NCBI GenBank assembly: GCA_027491315.1 | Contig: JAIXWL010000004.1 | Coordinates: 248,001 to 312,000 of the forward strand | DNA: 64,000 nucleotides | Reading direction: 5' to 3' | Source of the DNA: Cytophagaceae bacterium | GTDB lineage: Bacteria > Bacteroidota > Bacteroidia > Cytophagales > Spirosomataceae | In this document: positions 9,084 to 18,403 of the stretch, in pieces | How positions within the stretch are numbered: position 1 is the first letter of the stretch | Layout: each line of letters begins with the position of its first letter | Notes under the pieces: generated by a model | Database searches by the model: none | What the model was told of the DNA's origin: nothing | The model's input: the letters and a program-made list of their open reading frames with translations, nothing else | Program-made: the position numbers and the translations under genes

Positions 9084-10340
9084 ATGAAAAAAATTAAAAC
9101 GAGTATAGGCCAATGGGCATTGGCAACGCTTTCTTTGGGCATTTTAATGTCCAATAAACCTCTAACTAAATCAGTGGTAGAAGAATCTGCAGTCAAAGTA
9201 CCAGCAGGATTTAAGACCACGATTGTGGGCTCAAATTTGGGTGCTACGCGTCACTTAACTGTAGCTAACAATGGAGATATTTATGCCAAATTATCCAAAT
9301 TTAAGGATGGTAAAGGGATTGTCCATTTAAGAGATACCAATAAGGACGGCGTGGCGGATGAGACAAATTATTTCGGAGATTTTGTAGGAACGGGTATTCA
9401 AATTCAAAATGGTTATTTATATGCTTCTTCAAATTCGGGCGTAAATCGCTTTAAAATGAATGATAAGTTGGAAGTAGTAGATAAGGAGCACTACGAAAAT
9501 ATTGTGAGTGGATTAATCGATAAAGGTCGCGATAATGCCAAACCTTTTGTTTTTGATAAACAGTCCAATATGTATGTGACCATTGGTTCCTGGAACGATG
9601 CATGTCGGGTACCTGGAACTGGTCAAGGCATGGTTCCTTGTACTGTTTTGGATTCAGCTGGCGGTATTTGGAAATTTAAGGCTGATCAATTAGGTCAGAA
9701 ATTTCAAGATGGGAAACGCTATGTTACCGGATTAAAAAATGCGGTGGGTATTACATGGAATAATAAAACAAACAGCTTATTTGCTACCTCACATGGCCGT
9801 GGATTTTTTCATGATTTTTATCCTCAATACTATACACCCAAGCAAAGTGCTGAAATACCTGCCGAGTGTTTGTATGAGATTCATGAAGGAGACGATGGTG
9901 GTTGGCCAATCATCTATTATGATCAATTTCAAAATAAGAAGATTTTAGCACCAGAATACGGTGGAGATGGTAAGAAAACAGCAGGAGAAAAAGCGATTGA
10001 TCCTAAGGTGGCATTTCCAGCACATCTAGGACCTAATGACGTATTGTTTTACACAGGAAATCAATTTCCTGCCAAATATAAAAACGGTGCATTTGTAGCC
10101 TTTCATGGTCAAAACTCGGAATTGAAAAAGGGCTATTTTGTTGCTTTTGTGCCTTTTGTAAATAATAAGCCATCAGGTAAATGGGAAATCTTTGCAGATA
10201 ATTTTTCTGGTATTGATTTAGCAAAACCAACTGGCCCAGTTCAACATCGTCCATGTGGCTTAGCCCAAGGTCCGGATGGTTCATTGTATGTAGCGGATGA
10301 TTTGGGTGGAACCATTTTTAAGATTACGTATAAAAAATAA
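9084..10340 (+). CDS. PQQ-dependent sugar dehydrogenase-like (sorbosone/glucose dehydrogenase) beta-propeller
   Basis: 418 residues with an N-terminal Sec signal (MKKIKTSIGQWALATLSLGIL). The body is a six-bladed propeller of the glucose/sorbosone dehydrogenase type: VPAGFKTTIVGS opening, DTNKDGVADE, GLKNAVGITWNN, LYEIHEGDDGGWP and HRPCGLAQGPDGSLYVADDLGGTIFKITY at the end. In this family the propeller binds PQQ and oxidises aldose sugars in the periplasm. No heme motif is fused, unlike many relatives, so an external electron acceptor is needed. A clear rho-independent terminator follows at 10369-10402. PQQ binding is inferred, not seen. Confidence 0.87.
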   Translation: MKKIKTSIGQWALATLSLGILMSNKPLTKSVVEESAVKVPAGFKTTIVGSNLGATRHLTVANNGDIYAKLSKFKDGKGIVHLRDTNKDGVADETNYFGDFVGTGIQIQNGYLYASSNSGVNRFKMNDKLEVVDKEHYENIVSGLIDKGRDNAKPFVFDKQSNMYVTIGSWNDACRVPGTGQGMVPCTVLDSAGGIWKFKADQLGQKFQDGKRYVTGLKNAVGITWNNKTNSLFATSHGRGFFHDFYPQYYTPKQSAEIPAECLYEIHEGDDGGWPIIYYDQFQNKKILAPEYGGDGKKTAGEKAIDPKVAFPAHLGPNDVLFYTGNQFPAKYKNGAFVAFHGQNSELKKGYFVAFVPFVNNKPSGKWEIFADNFSGIDLAKPTGPVQHRPCGLAQGPDGSLYVADDLGGTIFKITYKK

Positions 10341-10368
10341 TGAACTTGTTTAAATAAGATCCCAAAAG

Positions 10369-10402
10369 ATGAGATGAGCTTTATTGTTCATCTCATTTTT
10401 TT
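10369..10402 (+). terminator. Rho-independent terminator of the sugar dehydrogenase-like gene
   Basis: An 11-bp stem (ATGAGATGAGC at 10369-10379 with GTTCATCTCAT at 10386-10396, one G-T pair), a TTTATT loop and a run of six T. It also argues that the following gene starts at 10416 rather than at an upstream codon at 10374, which would lie inside this hairpin. Confidence 0.85.
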
Positions 10403-10415
10403 AAGCCCCAATGCT

Positions 10416-11519
10416 ATGAAAATCTTTCGTTATTTCCTCTTTAGTTTAGTATGCTTGTTCTTTGTATCGCCATCCATGGCGCAAAATCAAGCGAGCCTCA
10501 AGCGATATTTGTATGTAGCTACTCCAGGTATACGGGATTATTTAGGTTATGGGGGACACGGGATTTTGGTGTTTGATATCAACAACAATCATCGATTTGT
10601 CAAACGAATAAAAACCCAAGGATTACATCCCAATGGAAAGCCTTCCAATGTGAAAGGAATTGCAGTGAGCATTCCATTAAATAGCCTGTATGTAAGTACA
10701 TTGGAATCTTTGCAACGCATTGATCTAAGCACAGAAAAAGTTATTTGGGAAATCCCCTTTGTGGGAGGATGTGACCGCATGTCGATTTCTCCTGATGGGA
10801 AAACCATGTATTTGCCTTCCCTAGAAAAAGATTTCTGGAATGTAGTTAATTGCGAAACAGGGGCAATTATGCAGACTTTAAAAGGATTCAAAAGAGCACA
10901 TAATACCTTATATGGTTTATCTGGTCAATACGTTTATTTGGCTGATATTGGTAATCCATGGTTATACCAAGTGGATGCCCAAAAGCACAGTTTGGTGCAG
11001 AAAATAGGGCCATTTAGCAATTTTGTTCGTCCATTTACTGTCAATGGCAAAGAAAGTATAGGATTAGTTACCGTGGATAGTTTATTGGGCTTTGAAGTAG
11101 GTGATTTAAAAACGGGAAAGAAATTAGCCAGTGTTGTGGTGGAAGGTTGGAATAAAGGACCCGTTCGTCGGCATGGTAATCCTAGTCACGGCATAGCTTT
11201 AACTCCCGATGAAAAAGAAATTTGGTTATGCGATGGCTATAATATGCGCTTGCATGTGTTTCAGGGAAAGGCGCCTTATCAGCAGTTGACCAGTATTCCT
11301 TTAAAAGATATGCCCGGGTGGATTAGTTTCTCCTTAGATGGGAAATATGCCTACCCCTCTAGCGGGGAGGTTATTGACCCAGTTAGCAGAAAGGTTTTAT
11401 ACCACTTAGAAGACGAAGAGCATAACTATGTATCTAGTGAAAAACTAGTTGAGATTGATTTCCAAGGTTCAAAAGCGGTCAGAGCGAGTGATCAATTTGG
11501 AAATGGAAAGGCTCGTTAA
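10416..11519 (+). CDS. Exported YncE-like beta-propeller protein
   Basis: 367 residues from the chosen ATG at 10416; a longer frame from 10374 would begin inside the upstream terminator and delay the signal peptide (MKIFRYFLFSLVCLFFVSPSMAQ). The body contains repeated WD/YVTN-type blades (YLYVATPG, NSLYVSTLESLQRID, MSISPDGKTMYLPS, GIALTPDEKEIWLCDGYN, WISFSLDGKYAYPSSG). Such proteins are periplasmic or surface propellers with mostly unknown ligands. Its stop overlaps the convergent AsmA gene: both TAA codons share TTAA at 11516-11519. No heme or metal motif is visible. Confidence 0.85.
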   Translation: MKIFRYFLFSLVCLFFVSPSMAQNQASLKRYLYVATPGIRDYLGYGGHGILVFDINNNHRFVKRIKTQGLHPNGKPSNVKGIAVSIPLNSLYVSTLESLQRIDLSTEKVIWEIPFVGGCDRMSISPDGKTMYLPSLEKDFWNVVNCETGAIMQTLKGFKRAHNTLYGLSGQYVYLADIGNPWLYQVDAQKHSLVQKIGPFSNFVRPFTVNGKESIGLVTVDSLLGFEVGDLKTGKKLASVVVEGWNKGPVRRHGNPSHGIALTPDEKEIWLCDGYNMRLHVFQGKAPYQQLTSIPLKDMPGWISFSLDGKYAYPSSGEVIDPVSRKVLYHLEDEEHNYVSSEKLVEIDFQGSKAVRASDQFGNGKAR

Positions 11520-14230
11520 TTTTTACGCGCCTTTTCGATTAGTTCTTGCGCCTTTTTATCCGCTTCTTCTAACAAAGCATCCGCTTTTCTGTCGGCCTCC
11601 TTTTTTAGTTTTTCAGCAATCTTCTGAGCAGCTATTTTCATCAATGGATTCTTGGCCTCTTCCAACATTCGGTCAGCATTTGCATAAGCCTCTTGCCTTA
11701 CTTTTTGTGAGAGAGCCGCTGCTTCTTGTTTGATGGTTTCTGCTTTACTTTTTGCCTCATCTAACTGCTTGTTTATCTGCTGTTTAGCTTCTTGCTTCAC
11801 TAATTCTTTTGCTTGTGTGCTCACCGTACTAGTTGGATTTCCCTGCGTATTGATGACATTCACCTTAAATTGAGGATTAAGTATGGAACCTCGAACAGTA
11901 ATTTGCATTTTTAAGGCTTGCTGAATGTTTTCCAAATTTAAGTTGGGATTTAATTTGGCTAATTGTTGATTCAAACTAACCGCTAGGCCTGATTGTAAAG
12001 TTTTAGCTGGGATGTCCGTCAGGATATTGTATTCCAAACTTTGGTCTAATCCATTGGAACCAGTTACTTGAAATTTGGTCAAATTGGAATTGATTTCGAA
12101 TGGTTTGAATTGCAATCTACCTTGACTTATCTTAAAATTTACATGGCTAGGTTTTAATTCCAAATTCTTCAATTGATTCCATTGGGTTAAGCTCACTAAT
12201 TGGTTAAAGCTGTTCGAGTTTTTTACATTGAAATCGATTAAGTCCATGTTCCCTTCCGCGTTGGTGCTCATCAAATTGGGGGATAAATCACTAGTTAAAT
12301 CTCCAGAATAGCTAAAGTCTACGTTGACCTTGCCTTGTGCAGCCCCAGCAATAGGAGCAAATTTTTGAACCAAGCTAAAGTATTTATGTGCTTCTTGGAT
12401 ATTTAAATCATGAATATTGAAGGCGAACTTAAGGGATGGGTTTTGATTCTCTTTTTTACTAAATGTACCTGTTGATTTCCAGTAGGCCTTAGCCAATCGA
12501 AAGGATATACCATCCATGGAAATAACTTGATCTGCTACTCGAATTTTTCCTTGTGCTTCTGTAATCTGAAGGTCTTTAAAAAGTAATCTATCAATGCTCG
12601 ATTGAAGAGTAAAATCGATGTTTTTAGGGATCTCGAAAGTGTTACTAGCTTTCGCTGATTTTGCTTGTGTAGAGTTGCCCTTAGGTATCCATGGGTTTAA
12701 ATCCAGCAAAGGCGAATTTATGGTCAAATTCCCCGTGATTAGGTCATTTTTCAGGAAATACATGACGTAATTTTGTAAACTACCGCTAGCCGAGAATTCG
12801 GTATTAGCTACCTTTCCCTCCAGTGAGCTGATTATTAATGCCTTGGGGTTTATAGAGGCAGAAGCAGTCTTGATGCTAATATGCTGTTGCGTTTCGCTTT
12901 GGCTGTATTGAATTTGATTGGCTTTAAAATAGCCATTGGCTTTTCCTTTAGCTTGCTTAAACGCTTGGACATAGCCATCTAATTGAATATCACTTTGAAT
13001 ACTACCACTCATTTGGGTATTTTTCTGAGGAATAATTTTTGCAATTTCCCCCAAATTTAGCACCCCTGTGAGGCCTGCTTTGAGGTAGGGATTTGAAATA
13101 GGCGTTTTTAAGAGCAAATGGGCCTGTATTGGTTGATTATTTAGCCACACATGAAAGTTTTTTAGGTCTATTACCGTGTGATCAGGTATTCCATCTGGAT
13201 TATCAACTTGTAAGTCCATTTCCATTTTTTTAACTCCAACAGGAACGTTGGCATAGCTAAATGCACCCTTTGAGATACGTAAATCCATTCCAAAGCCAGG
13301 CATAGAGCTACCATTCATTTTACCTTTGACATAGCCTGATAAGGCAAAATCCCCTGATGCCTGCAGGTTTTTAAATGAGTTTTGGTATAAAACAGGAACA
13401 AGAGATAAGAAATCTTTCAAAGGTGATTTTAAGGCATGAAATTTGATGTCCATGTCAATGGTGGTATCGGGCATAGCCACCCTAGCATCAAAATGAATAG
13501 GTAATTCATTTAAATACAAGTCATTGTTTTTAAAGGCAAATTCCATGTTGGCGAAATTCATCTCTATAGGAGCTTCTAGTTTGGCTTGTACCTCTGATAA
13601 ATAGGTTTTACCCAGGAACTCTACACTTAGCTTTTCAACCTGGGTGCTGGTGGTTAAGGTGAAAATTTCCTCTGAAAAATCTCCAGAACCTTCATGATTT
13701 AACTGAATTAATTGGCTTGAAAAGCCCCGCATCTCATCCTTATAAAGAATTTTTGAATCAATCAATTGATAATGATTCAAGGAAATACTCATGCTGGGTT
13801 CTGATTCTTTTTTAGGAGCTTCTTGTGGACCAGCTTGAAAGATATCCCAATTCATTTGACCATTTGGAAGAATGATTAAATTAAACTGTGCTTGTTCAAT
13901 GATGATATCTTGAATGTCTATTTTTTTATTCAAAATATAAGCCAATGGGGCTATTTGAATGCTAAGTTTGGGTATTTGTGAAAGCGTATCATTTTTAAAT
14001 TCATCTTTACCGATTATGCTGCTGTTTTCCACCTCGATACTTAAGCTAGGGAAATGACTTAATATACTTATGGAGGCATCTTGAAATTGAAAGTTTGCTT
14101 TTAGCTTTTCATTGGCTGTTCGCGTGATTAGCTCTTTGATATCATTTTTATAGAGCCTAGATATCCCAATGGCGGCTAGCACAAAGAACAAAAAGATTCC
14201 CAAAAAGGAATAAAGAATTTTTTTCAACAT
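11516..14230 (-). CDS. AsmA family protein with C-terminal helical extension
   Basis: 904 residues. One N-terminal transmembrane anchor (ILYSFLGIFLFFVLAAIGISRLY) is followed by a very long beta-rich region typical of AsmA/YhdP-like bridge proteins, thought to help lipid transport between inner and outer membrane in Gram-negative bacteria. Conserved landmarks include ISRLYKNDIKELITRTANEKL near the start and the AsmA C-terminal region around GLDQSLEYNILTDIPAK (~residue 735). The last ~95 residues are a highly charged Lys/Glu/Ala helix predicted to form a coiled coil, resembling apolipoprotein or ATP synthase b-type helices; this tail is not part of the core family. Divergent from the M48 protease gene. 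Confidence 0.88.
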   Translation of the reverse strand: MLKKILYSFLGIFLFFVLAAIGISRLYKNDIKELITRTANEKLKANFQFQDASISILSHFPSLSIEVENSSIIGKDEFKNDTLSQIPKLSIQIAPLAYILNKKIDIQDIIIEQAQFNLIILPNGQMNWDIFQAGPQEAPKKESEPSMSISLNHYQLIDSKILYKDEMRGFSSQLIQLNHEGSGDFSEEIFTLTTSTQVEKLSVEFLGKTYLSEVQAKLEAPIEMNFANMEFAFKNNDLYLNELPIHFDARVAMPDTTIDMDIKFHALKSPLKDFLSLVPVLYQNSFKNLQASGDFALSGYVKGKMNGSSMPGFGMDLRISKGAFSYANVPVGVKKMEMDLQVDNPDGIPDHTVIDLKNFHVWLNNQPIQAHLLLKTPISNPYLKAGLTGVLNLGEIAKIIPQKNTQMSGSIQSDIQLDGYVQAFKQAKGKANGYFKANQIQYSQSETQQHISIKTASASINPKALIISSLEGKVANTEFSASGSLQNYVMYFLKNDLITGNLTINSPLLDLNPWIPKGNSTQAKSAKASNTFEIPKNIDFTLQSSIDRLLFKDLQITEAQGKIRVADQVISMDGISFRLAKAYWKSTGTFSKKENQNPSLKFAFNIHDLNIQEAHKYFSLVQKFAPIAGAAQGKVNVDFSYSGDLTSDLSPNLMSTNAEGNMDLIDFNVKNSNSFNQLVSLTQWNQLKNLELKPSHVNFKISQGRLQFKPFEINSNLTKFQVTGSNGLDQSLEYNILTDIPAKTLQSGLAVSLNQQLAKLNPNLNLENIQQALKMQITVRGSILNPQFKVNVINTQGNPTSTVSTQAKELVKQEAKQQINKQLDEAKSKAETIKQEAAALSQKVRQEAYANADRMLEEAKNPLMKIAAQKIAEKLKKEADRKADALLEEADKKAQELIEKARKN

Positions 14231-14355
14231 GGAATGGTTATTTGAGGCGGTTTATTACAAAAATAAGAACAACAAGTTATTTAATTGGGTAAATCAGGTG
14301 GCATAGATTAAATTTACATTTTATTTCTGTGTCCAAGCTCAACATTTGTTTGATT

Positions 14356-15186
14356 ATGATAAAACGTTCTACACAAGTAAACGGTATTAGTAGCCTCCTG
14401 ATTCTTTTAATTTCATTGATTGTGATTTCCTGCGCGCAAAATGCCTTAACAGGAAAGAGTCAATTATCCCTTGTCTCAGAGCAGGAAATACAGGCACTTT
14501 CTTTAACGCAGTATCAAGAGTTTTTAAAAACTAGCCAAGTAATTTCCCCTGCTAAAGATGCGCGTGCTCAAATGGTGCAGCGTTTAGGAAAGAAAATCAC
14601 GGCTTCTGTGGAGGCTTATTTTGTTGAGAAAAATAATAAGGATTTTTTAAAAGGGTATCAGTGGGAATATAATTTGGTTAAAAATGATACAACCATCAAT
14701 GCCTGGTGCATGCCTGGGGGTAAAATTGTGGTTTATACTGGCATTTTGCCGGTGACTAAAAATGAAACGGCCTTGGCTTTTGTCATGGGGCATGAGGTAT
14801 CTCACGCTTTATTGCAGCATGGAAATAAGCGGATGAGCGAGTCCATGATACAAGAATTAGGAGGGTCAGTTTTATCTGCAGCTATTTCTAGTAAGCCGAA
14901 AGAAACCCAAGATTTATTTATGCGAGCCTATGGAATAGGTACCACGGTAGGAATCATGTTACCTTTTTCTCGTGAGCAGGAATTAGAAGCCGATAAATTC
15001 GGATTAATGTGGGCTGCCAAAGCAGGGTATGACCCGACCGAGGCCATGGCTTTTTGGGAACGCATGCATCAATCAAAATCAGGAGAGGCTCAACCTGAAT
15101 TTTTAAGTACTCACCCATCTGATGCCACTAGAATTCAAAAGATTAAGGAATATTTGCCAGAGGCAATGAAATATTATAAAAAGTAA
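14356..15186 (+). CDS. M48 family zinc metalloprotease, lipoprotein
   Basis: 276 residues from ATG 14356; a GTG 27 bp upstream is in frame but would place charged residues before the signal peptide. The N-terminal hydrophobic segment LLILLISLIVISC ends in a lipobox-like ISC, so the mature protein should be a lipid-anchored periplasmic protease. Catalytic zinc motif HEVSH (H146, E147, H150) and the third ligand in ELEADKFG (E211) are present, as in BepA/LoiP-type M48 peptidases that survey outer-membrane proteins. CMPGGKIVVYTGIL is the conserved substrate-cleft strand. No TPR domain follows, so it is the short form. Confidence 0.93.
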   Translation: MIKRSTQVNGISSLLILLISLIVISCAQNALTGKSQLSLVSEQEIQALSLTQYQEFLKTSQVISPAKDARAQMVQRLGKKITASVEAYFVEKNNKDFLKGYQWEYNLVKNDTTINAWCMPGGKIVVYTGILPVTKNETALAFVMGHEVSHALLQHGNKRMSESMIQELGGSVLSAAISSKPKETQDLFMRAYGIGTTVGIMLPFSREQELEADKFGLMWAAKAGYDPTEAMAFWERMHQSKSGEAQPEFLSTHPSDATRIQKIKEYLPEAMKYYKK

Positions 15187-15263
15187 AGGGGAGTTTCCTC
15201 TGGAAACGAAAAGAGAAATTCTCTTGAAATTTTAAGTTATTAGCTTGCCAACAATCAACCTTC

Positions 15264-15995
15264 ATGAAGAAAATTTTATTGCTTTTACTTTTGATTCCCG
15301 GCTTAATTTGGGCCCAAAAATCGCCTAAAAATAGTATCAAGGTAAATCTGAGCTCTTTGGTCCTAAGAAATTATAATTTTACTTATGAGCGAAGCCTAAG
15401 CAAGCACCTTTCCTTTTCTTTAGGGTTTAGATCAATGCCTTATGGGGATGTTCCAATGGAAGGTTTTATTTCGGATCAAATAAATGATCAATCGATCAAT
15501 TTATCTCGATTGAAGCTGGGTAATTTCGCTATTACACCTGAAATTAGATACTATTTTAGCAGTAAGGGTAACCAAGGATTTTATGCCGCTCCTTATGCCA
15601 GATATTTGGTTTATGATTTGACAGCCCCTATTACCGTGGAAGATAAAACCAGTGGTCAATTCATGCAGGTGGATCGTGATTTTAAAGGAAAAATTACTTC
15701 CATGAATGGGGGGCTGATGTTTGGTGTACAATATCCACTTTGGAAGAATCGTTTGGTAGTTGACTTTTGGATTGTCGGAGCTCATTTTGGGACCAGCAAG
15801 GGTATTTTAACGGCGGAATTTCAGCCATCCTTGAATGCTGATGATCAAGCTATTTTACAAAGAGAAGTAGATAATTTGGATACAGCTCCCTTTAAATCCG
15901 TAGGAAAAGTTACCGCTAATTCAGCTCAAATTAATACAGAAGGACCGTGGTTAGGACTAAGAGGCTTAGGACTTAATTTGGGCTTTAAGTTTTAA
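15264..15995 (+). CDS. Outer-membrane beta-barrel protein (DUF3575-like)
   Basis: 243 residues with a signal peptide (MKKILLLLLLIPGLIWAQ). The rest is alternating hydrophobic beta-strand sequence: NSIKVNLSSLVLRNYNFTYERSLSKHLSFSLGFR, FAITPEIRYYF, FYAAPYARYLVYD, and a C-terminal strand ending GLRGLGLNLGFKF, with a terminal Phe as usual for outer-membrane barrels. The pattern matches the DUF3575/OmpW-like small-barrel group common in Bacteroidota. No ligand can be predicted. It lies 77 bp after the protease gene on the same strand. Confidence 0.8.
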   Translation: MKKILLLLLLIPGLIWAQKSPKNSIKVNLSSLVLRNYNFTYERSLSKHLSFSLGFRSMPYGDVPMEGFISDQINDQSINLSRLKLGNFAITPEIRYYFSSKGNQGFYAAPYARYLVYDLTAPITVEDKTSGQFMQVDRDFKGKITSMNGGLMFGVQYPLWKNRLVVDFWIVGAHFGTSKGILTAEFQPSLNADDQAILQREVDNLDTAPFKSVGKVTANSAQINTEGPWLGLRGLGLNLGFKF

Positions 15996-16060
15996 TAGAA
16001 AGCTAGGGGAATTAGAGTATTTTTAGGTAATATTTCGGTATAATTTTATCTATTTAACTC

Positions 16061-17227
16061 ATGAAACCTTTACGCTGTTATGTAATTTTTTACGTCTGCC
16101 TACTTTTCCTTAGTACTTCCTTGGCAGCCCAAGTTCCTGGAGTTGTCATTGCCCATAGTCCTGCTTCTAGTGGACAATACATTGGATCTCCAAGTATTTG
16201 CATTCTCTCCAATGGAAATTATTTAGCATCGCATGATTTTTTTGGTCCAAAATCTACGGAGCACACCTCAGCCGTCTCAGAGGTCTATTTATCGAAGAAT
16301 AAGGGTAAAACTTGGGTGAAGATAAGTCAAATTCAAGGTCAATTTTGGTCTAAATTAGTCGAGATTCAAGGAAAATTATTTATCATGGGCACCAACAAAC
16401 ACCATGGTAATACCATCATTCGAAATTCGCAGGATGGGGGTTATACCTGGACCGAGCCTATTGATGCAGAACATGGCCTCTTGTTAGCAGGGGAGTATCA
16501 TTGTGCTCCTATGCCCTTTTTAGAGCACAATGGCCGTTTATGGAGAGCCATGGAGGATGCCATGGGGCCAATCAAGACATGGGGCAAACGATATGGTACT
16601 TTTATGATGTCGATGCCCTTAGATGCAGATCCCATGAAAGCCGCTAGTTGGACTAAAACGAATGTTCTTCGCTATGATTCAACGTATTTGAATCATCAAT
16701 TTGGTGCTTGGATTGAAGGTAACGCAGTCGCAGATCCCCAGGGGCAAGTTTGGAATATCTTGCGCGTGGATAATAAATCGACTATGGATGAATTTGCGGC
16801 TATGGTCAAGATTAGTGCGGATGGGAAAGAGGCTAGTTTTGATACGACAAGGGGATTTATCCGTTTTCCGGGTGGAGCGAAAAAGTTTTCGATCCGTTAT
16901 GATGCCAAGTCAAAGCTATATTGGACTATTTCTAATGTCATTCCAGAGGAAATTAAGGCTCAAAACCAGGGTAAGAATACAGCTTCATTTAGAAATACCT
17001 TGGGCCTATTTTTTTCGAAGGATTTACAAATTTGGGAAGTCAAAAAAATCATATTTCACCACCCAGACGAGATAAAACATGGTTTTCAGTATGTCGACTG
17101 GCAGTTTCAAGGTAAACACATCGTTTTAGCTAGTAGGACCGCTTATGACGATGAGGAAGGTGGAGCACATCGCAGTCATGATGCCAATTATTTGACTTTT
17201 TACCGCATCAAACGATTTAGAAAATAG
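16061..17227 (+). CDS. Sialidase-like BNR/Asp-box propeller protein
   Basis: 388 residues with a Sec signal (ending at STSLAAQ). Asp-box motifs are visible: YLSKNKGKTWVKI and NSQDGGYTWTEP, the S-x-D-x-G-x-T-W signature of sialidase propellers. An early G-x-P-S segment (YIGSPSICILSNGNYLASHD) matches the first strand of exo-alpha-sialidase-like glycosidases. The Arg triad and Tyr nucleophile of true sialidases could not be assigned with confidence, so the substrate may be another sugar. A bidirectional terminator at 17370-17399 separates it from the convergent type IX genes. Confidence 0.8.
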   Translation: MKPLRCYVIFYVCLLFLSTSLAAQVPGVVIAHSPASSGQYIGSPSICILSNGNYLASHDFFGPKSTEHTSAVSEVYLSKNKGKTWVKISQIQGQFWSKLVEIQGKLFIMGTNKHHGNTIIRNSQDGGYTWTEPIDAEHGLLLAGEYHCAPMPFLEHNGRLWRAMEDAMGPIKTWGKRYGTFMMSMPLDADPMKAASWTKTNVLRYDSTYLNHQFGAWIEGNAVADPQGQVWNILRVDNKSTMDEFAAMVKISADGKEASFDTTRGFIRFPGGAKKFSIRYDAKSKLYWTISNVIPEEIKAQNQGKNTASFRNTLGLFFSKDLQIWEVKKIIFHHPDEIKHGFQYVDWQFQGKHIVLASRTAYDDEEGGAHRSHDANYLTFYRIKRFRK

Positions 17228-17369
17228 GTTTATTTGCTCAGGAGGAATAAGCTTCTGGGGGCTATTTTTTGATTCTAAGCTGCTTACCTAATAGATGAAA
17301 TTCTAGGATACATAGCTTCATGAAATATGAATAGTTAGCCTAGGTTTTTTGAGGTATTTTTAAGCATAA

Positions 17370-17399
17370 AAAAAGCGATTTCTTGAGAGATCGCTTTTT
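17370..17399. terminator. Bidirectional rho-independent terminator
   Basis: AAAAAGCGAT at 17370-17379 pairs with ATCGCTTTTT at 17390-17399 around a 10-nt loop, with A and T runs on both sides. It serves the sialidase-like gene (+) and the PorP/SprF gene (-). Confidence 0.85.
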
Positions 17400-17418
17400 G
17401 TTTATTGATGAGGTTTTA

Positions 17419-18399
17419 TTATTTAACCGCTGGCTCGCTAGCTGGTGCTACAACTTCTTTTTTGAAGAAGGAGAATCTTAAGGCGATTTCATGCGTTTGT
17501 GTACTTACTTTACTGATATTAGAGATAGGTAACTCATACACGTATCCTAAATAGATTTTTTTACTGGCTTGCATACCTAAACGTAAACCGTAACTGTCTT
17601 TATGGCGGTAGCTTAATCCTACATCTAATTTATCCTTGATTTGCGCATTTAAATTAATGTCCCAACTTAAAGGTACGTCAGAAGCCAATCTTAATAATGT
17701 ACTAGGATATAAGTTGATGTTATTTCCCATCTTAATCTTGGTACCTACCATAGTGTAGAAATAATCCACGTCTTTATATGCTCCGCTAGCGGCGCCAAAA
17801 TCGTATTTAAACACACGTGGTTGTGAGATACTCAAAAACAGACCATCTCCTTTGCTGAAGCGTAAGCCCCAACCAGTATTGAATTTTAAACCTGTCGAAA
17901 TATCTTGGGCAAAAAGTGCATCATTTTGATTCACTAAGCGAATGGATGACCAGTTTAAGGCTAAATTCGAAAATCCACCACGAATACCACCTGACATTCT
18001 CCATTTATCGTTTAATGATACGTGGTAAGCAAAATCAGCACCGATGTTAGTTGTTTTAACAGGACCAGCTTGATCGACCATGGCTAAAAAACCTAAGCCT
18101 TTCTTTTCACCCCATTTGATATTGGCTGTAGCAGCTATCGTTTTAGGTGCACCTTCTACGCCAATCCATTGTTGTCTATTGATAAACACTACTTCGGAGT
18201 TCTCGGTGGATCCAGAATGCGCAGGAGTAATGATTTGAGGGTTGAATCGGTACAAATTGTACATGCTTTCGATTTGAGCATGCGATGAATAACTCCATGA
18301 AAGCATGAATCCAAGAAGGAGGTAAGTTAGGGCCAAGCGGCCCCAACTTTGCCTTTTTTGATCTACTCTCAGTTTAATATGTATATAATTATAGAACAT
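17419..18399 (-). CDS. PorP/SprF family type IX secretion membrane protein, copy 1
   Basis: 326 residues. After a signal segment (LALTYLLLGFMLSWSYSSHAQ) comes the family hallmark MYNLYRFNPQIITPAHSGS, then a PorP/SprF barrel: NRQQWIGVEGAPKT, TNIGADFAYHVSLNDKW, MSGGIRGG and YVYELPIS near the C-terminus. SprF-type proteins are outer-membrane partners that help the type IX secretion system deliver and anchor type B (CHU_C) cargo such as SprB. It sits 4 bp after a small CHU_C gene, so the pair is an operon. It is clearly paralogous to the protein at 19749-20711 over almost the whole length. Confidence 0.93.
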   Translation of the reverse strand: MFYNYIHIKLRVDQKRQSWGRLALTYLLLGFMLSWSYSSHAQIESMYNLYRFNPQIITPAHSGSTENSEVVFINRQQWIGVEGAPKTIAATANIKWGEKKGLGFLAMVDQAGPVKTTNIGADFAYHVSLNDKWRMSGGIRGGFSNLALNWSSIRLVNQNDALFAQDISTGLKFNTGWGLRFSKGDGLFLSISQPRVFKYDFGAASGAYKDVDYFYTMVGTKIKMGNNINLYPSTLLRLASDVPLSWDINLNAQIKDKLDVGLSYRHKDSYGLRLGMQASKKIYLGYVYELPISNISKVSTQTHEIALRFSFFKKEVVAPASEPAVK

Positions 18400-18403
18400 T
18401 GTT

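Noticed and set aside
10374-10415. Upstream start for the YncE-like gene
   Set aside because: That start lies inside the terminator hairpin of the previous gene and would bury the signal peptide.
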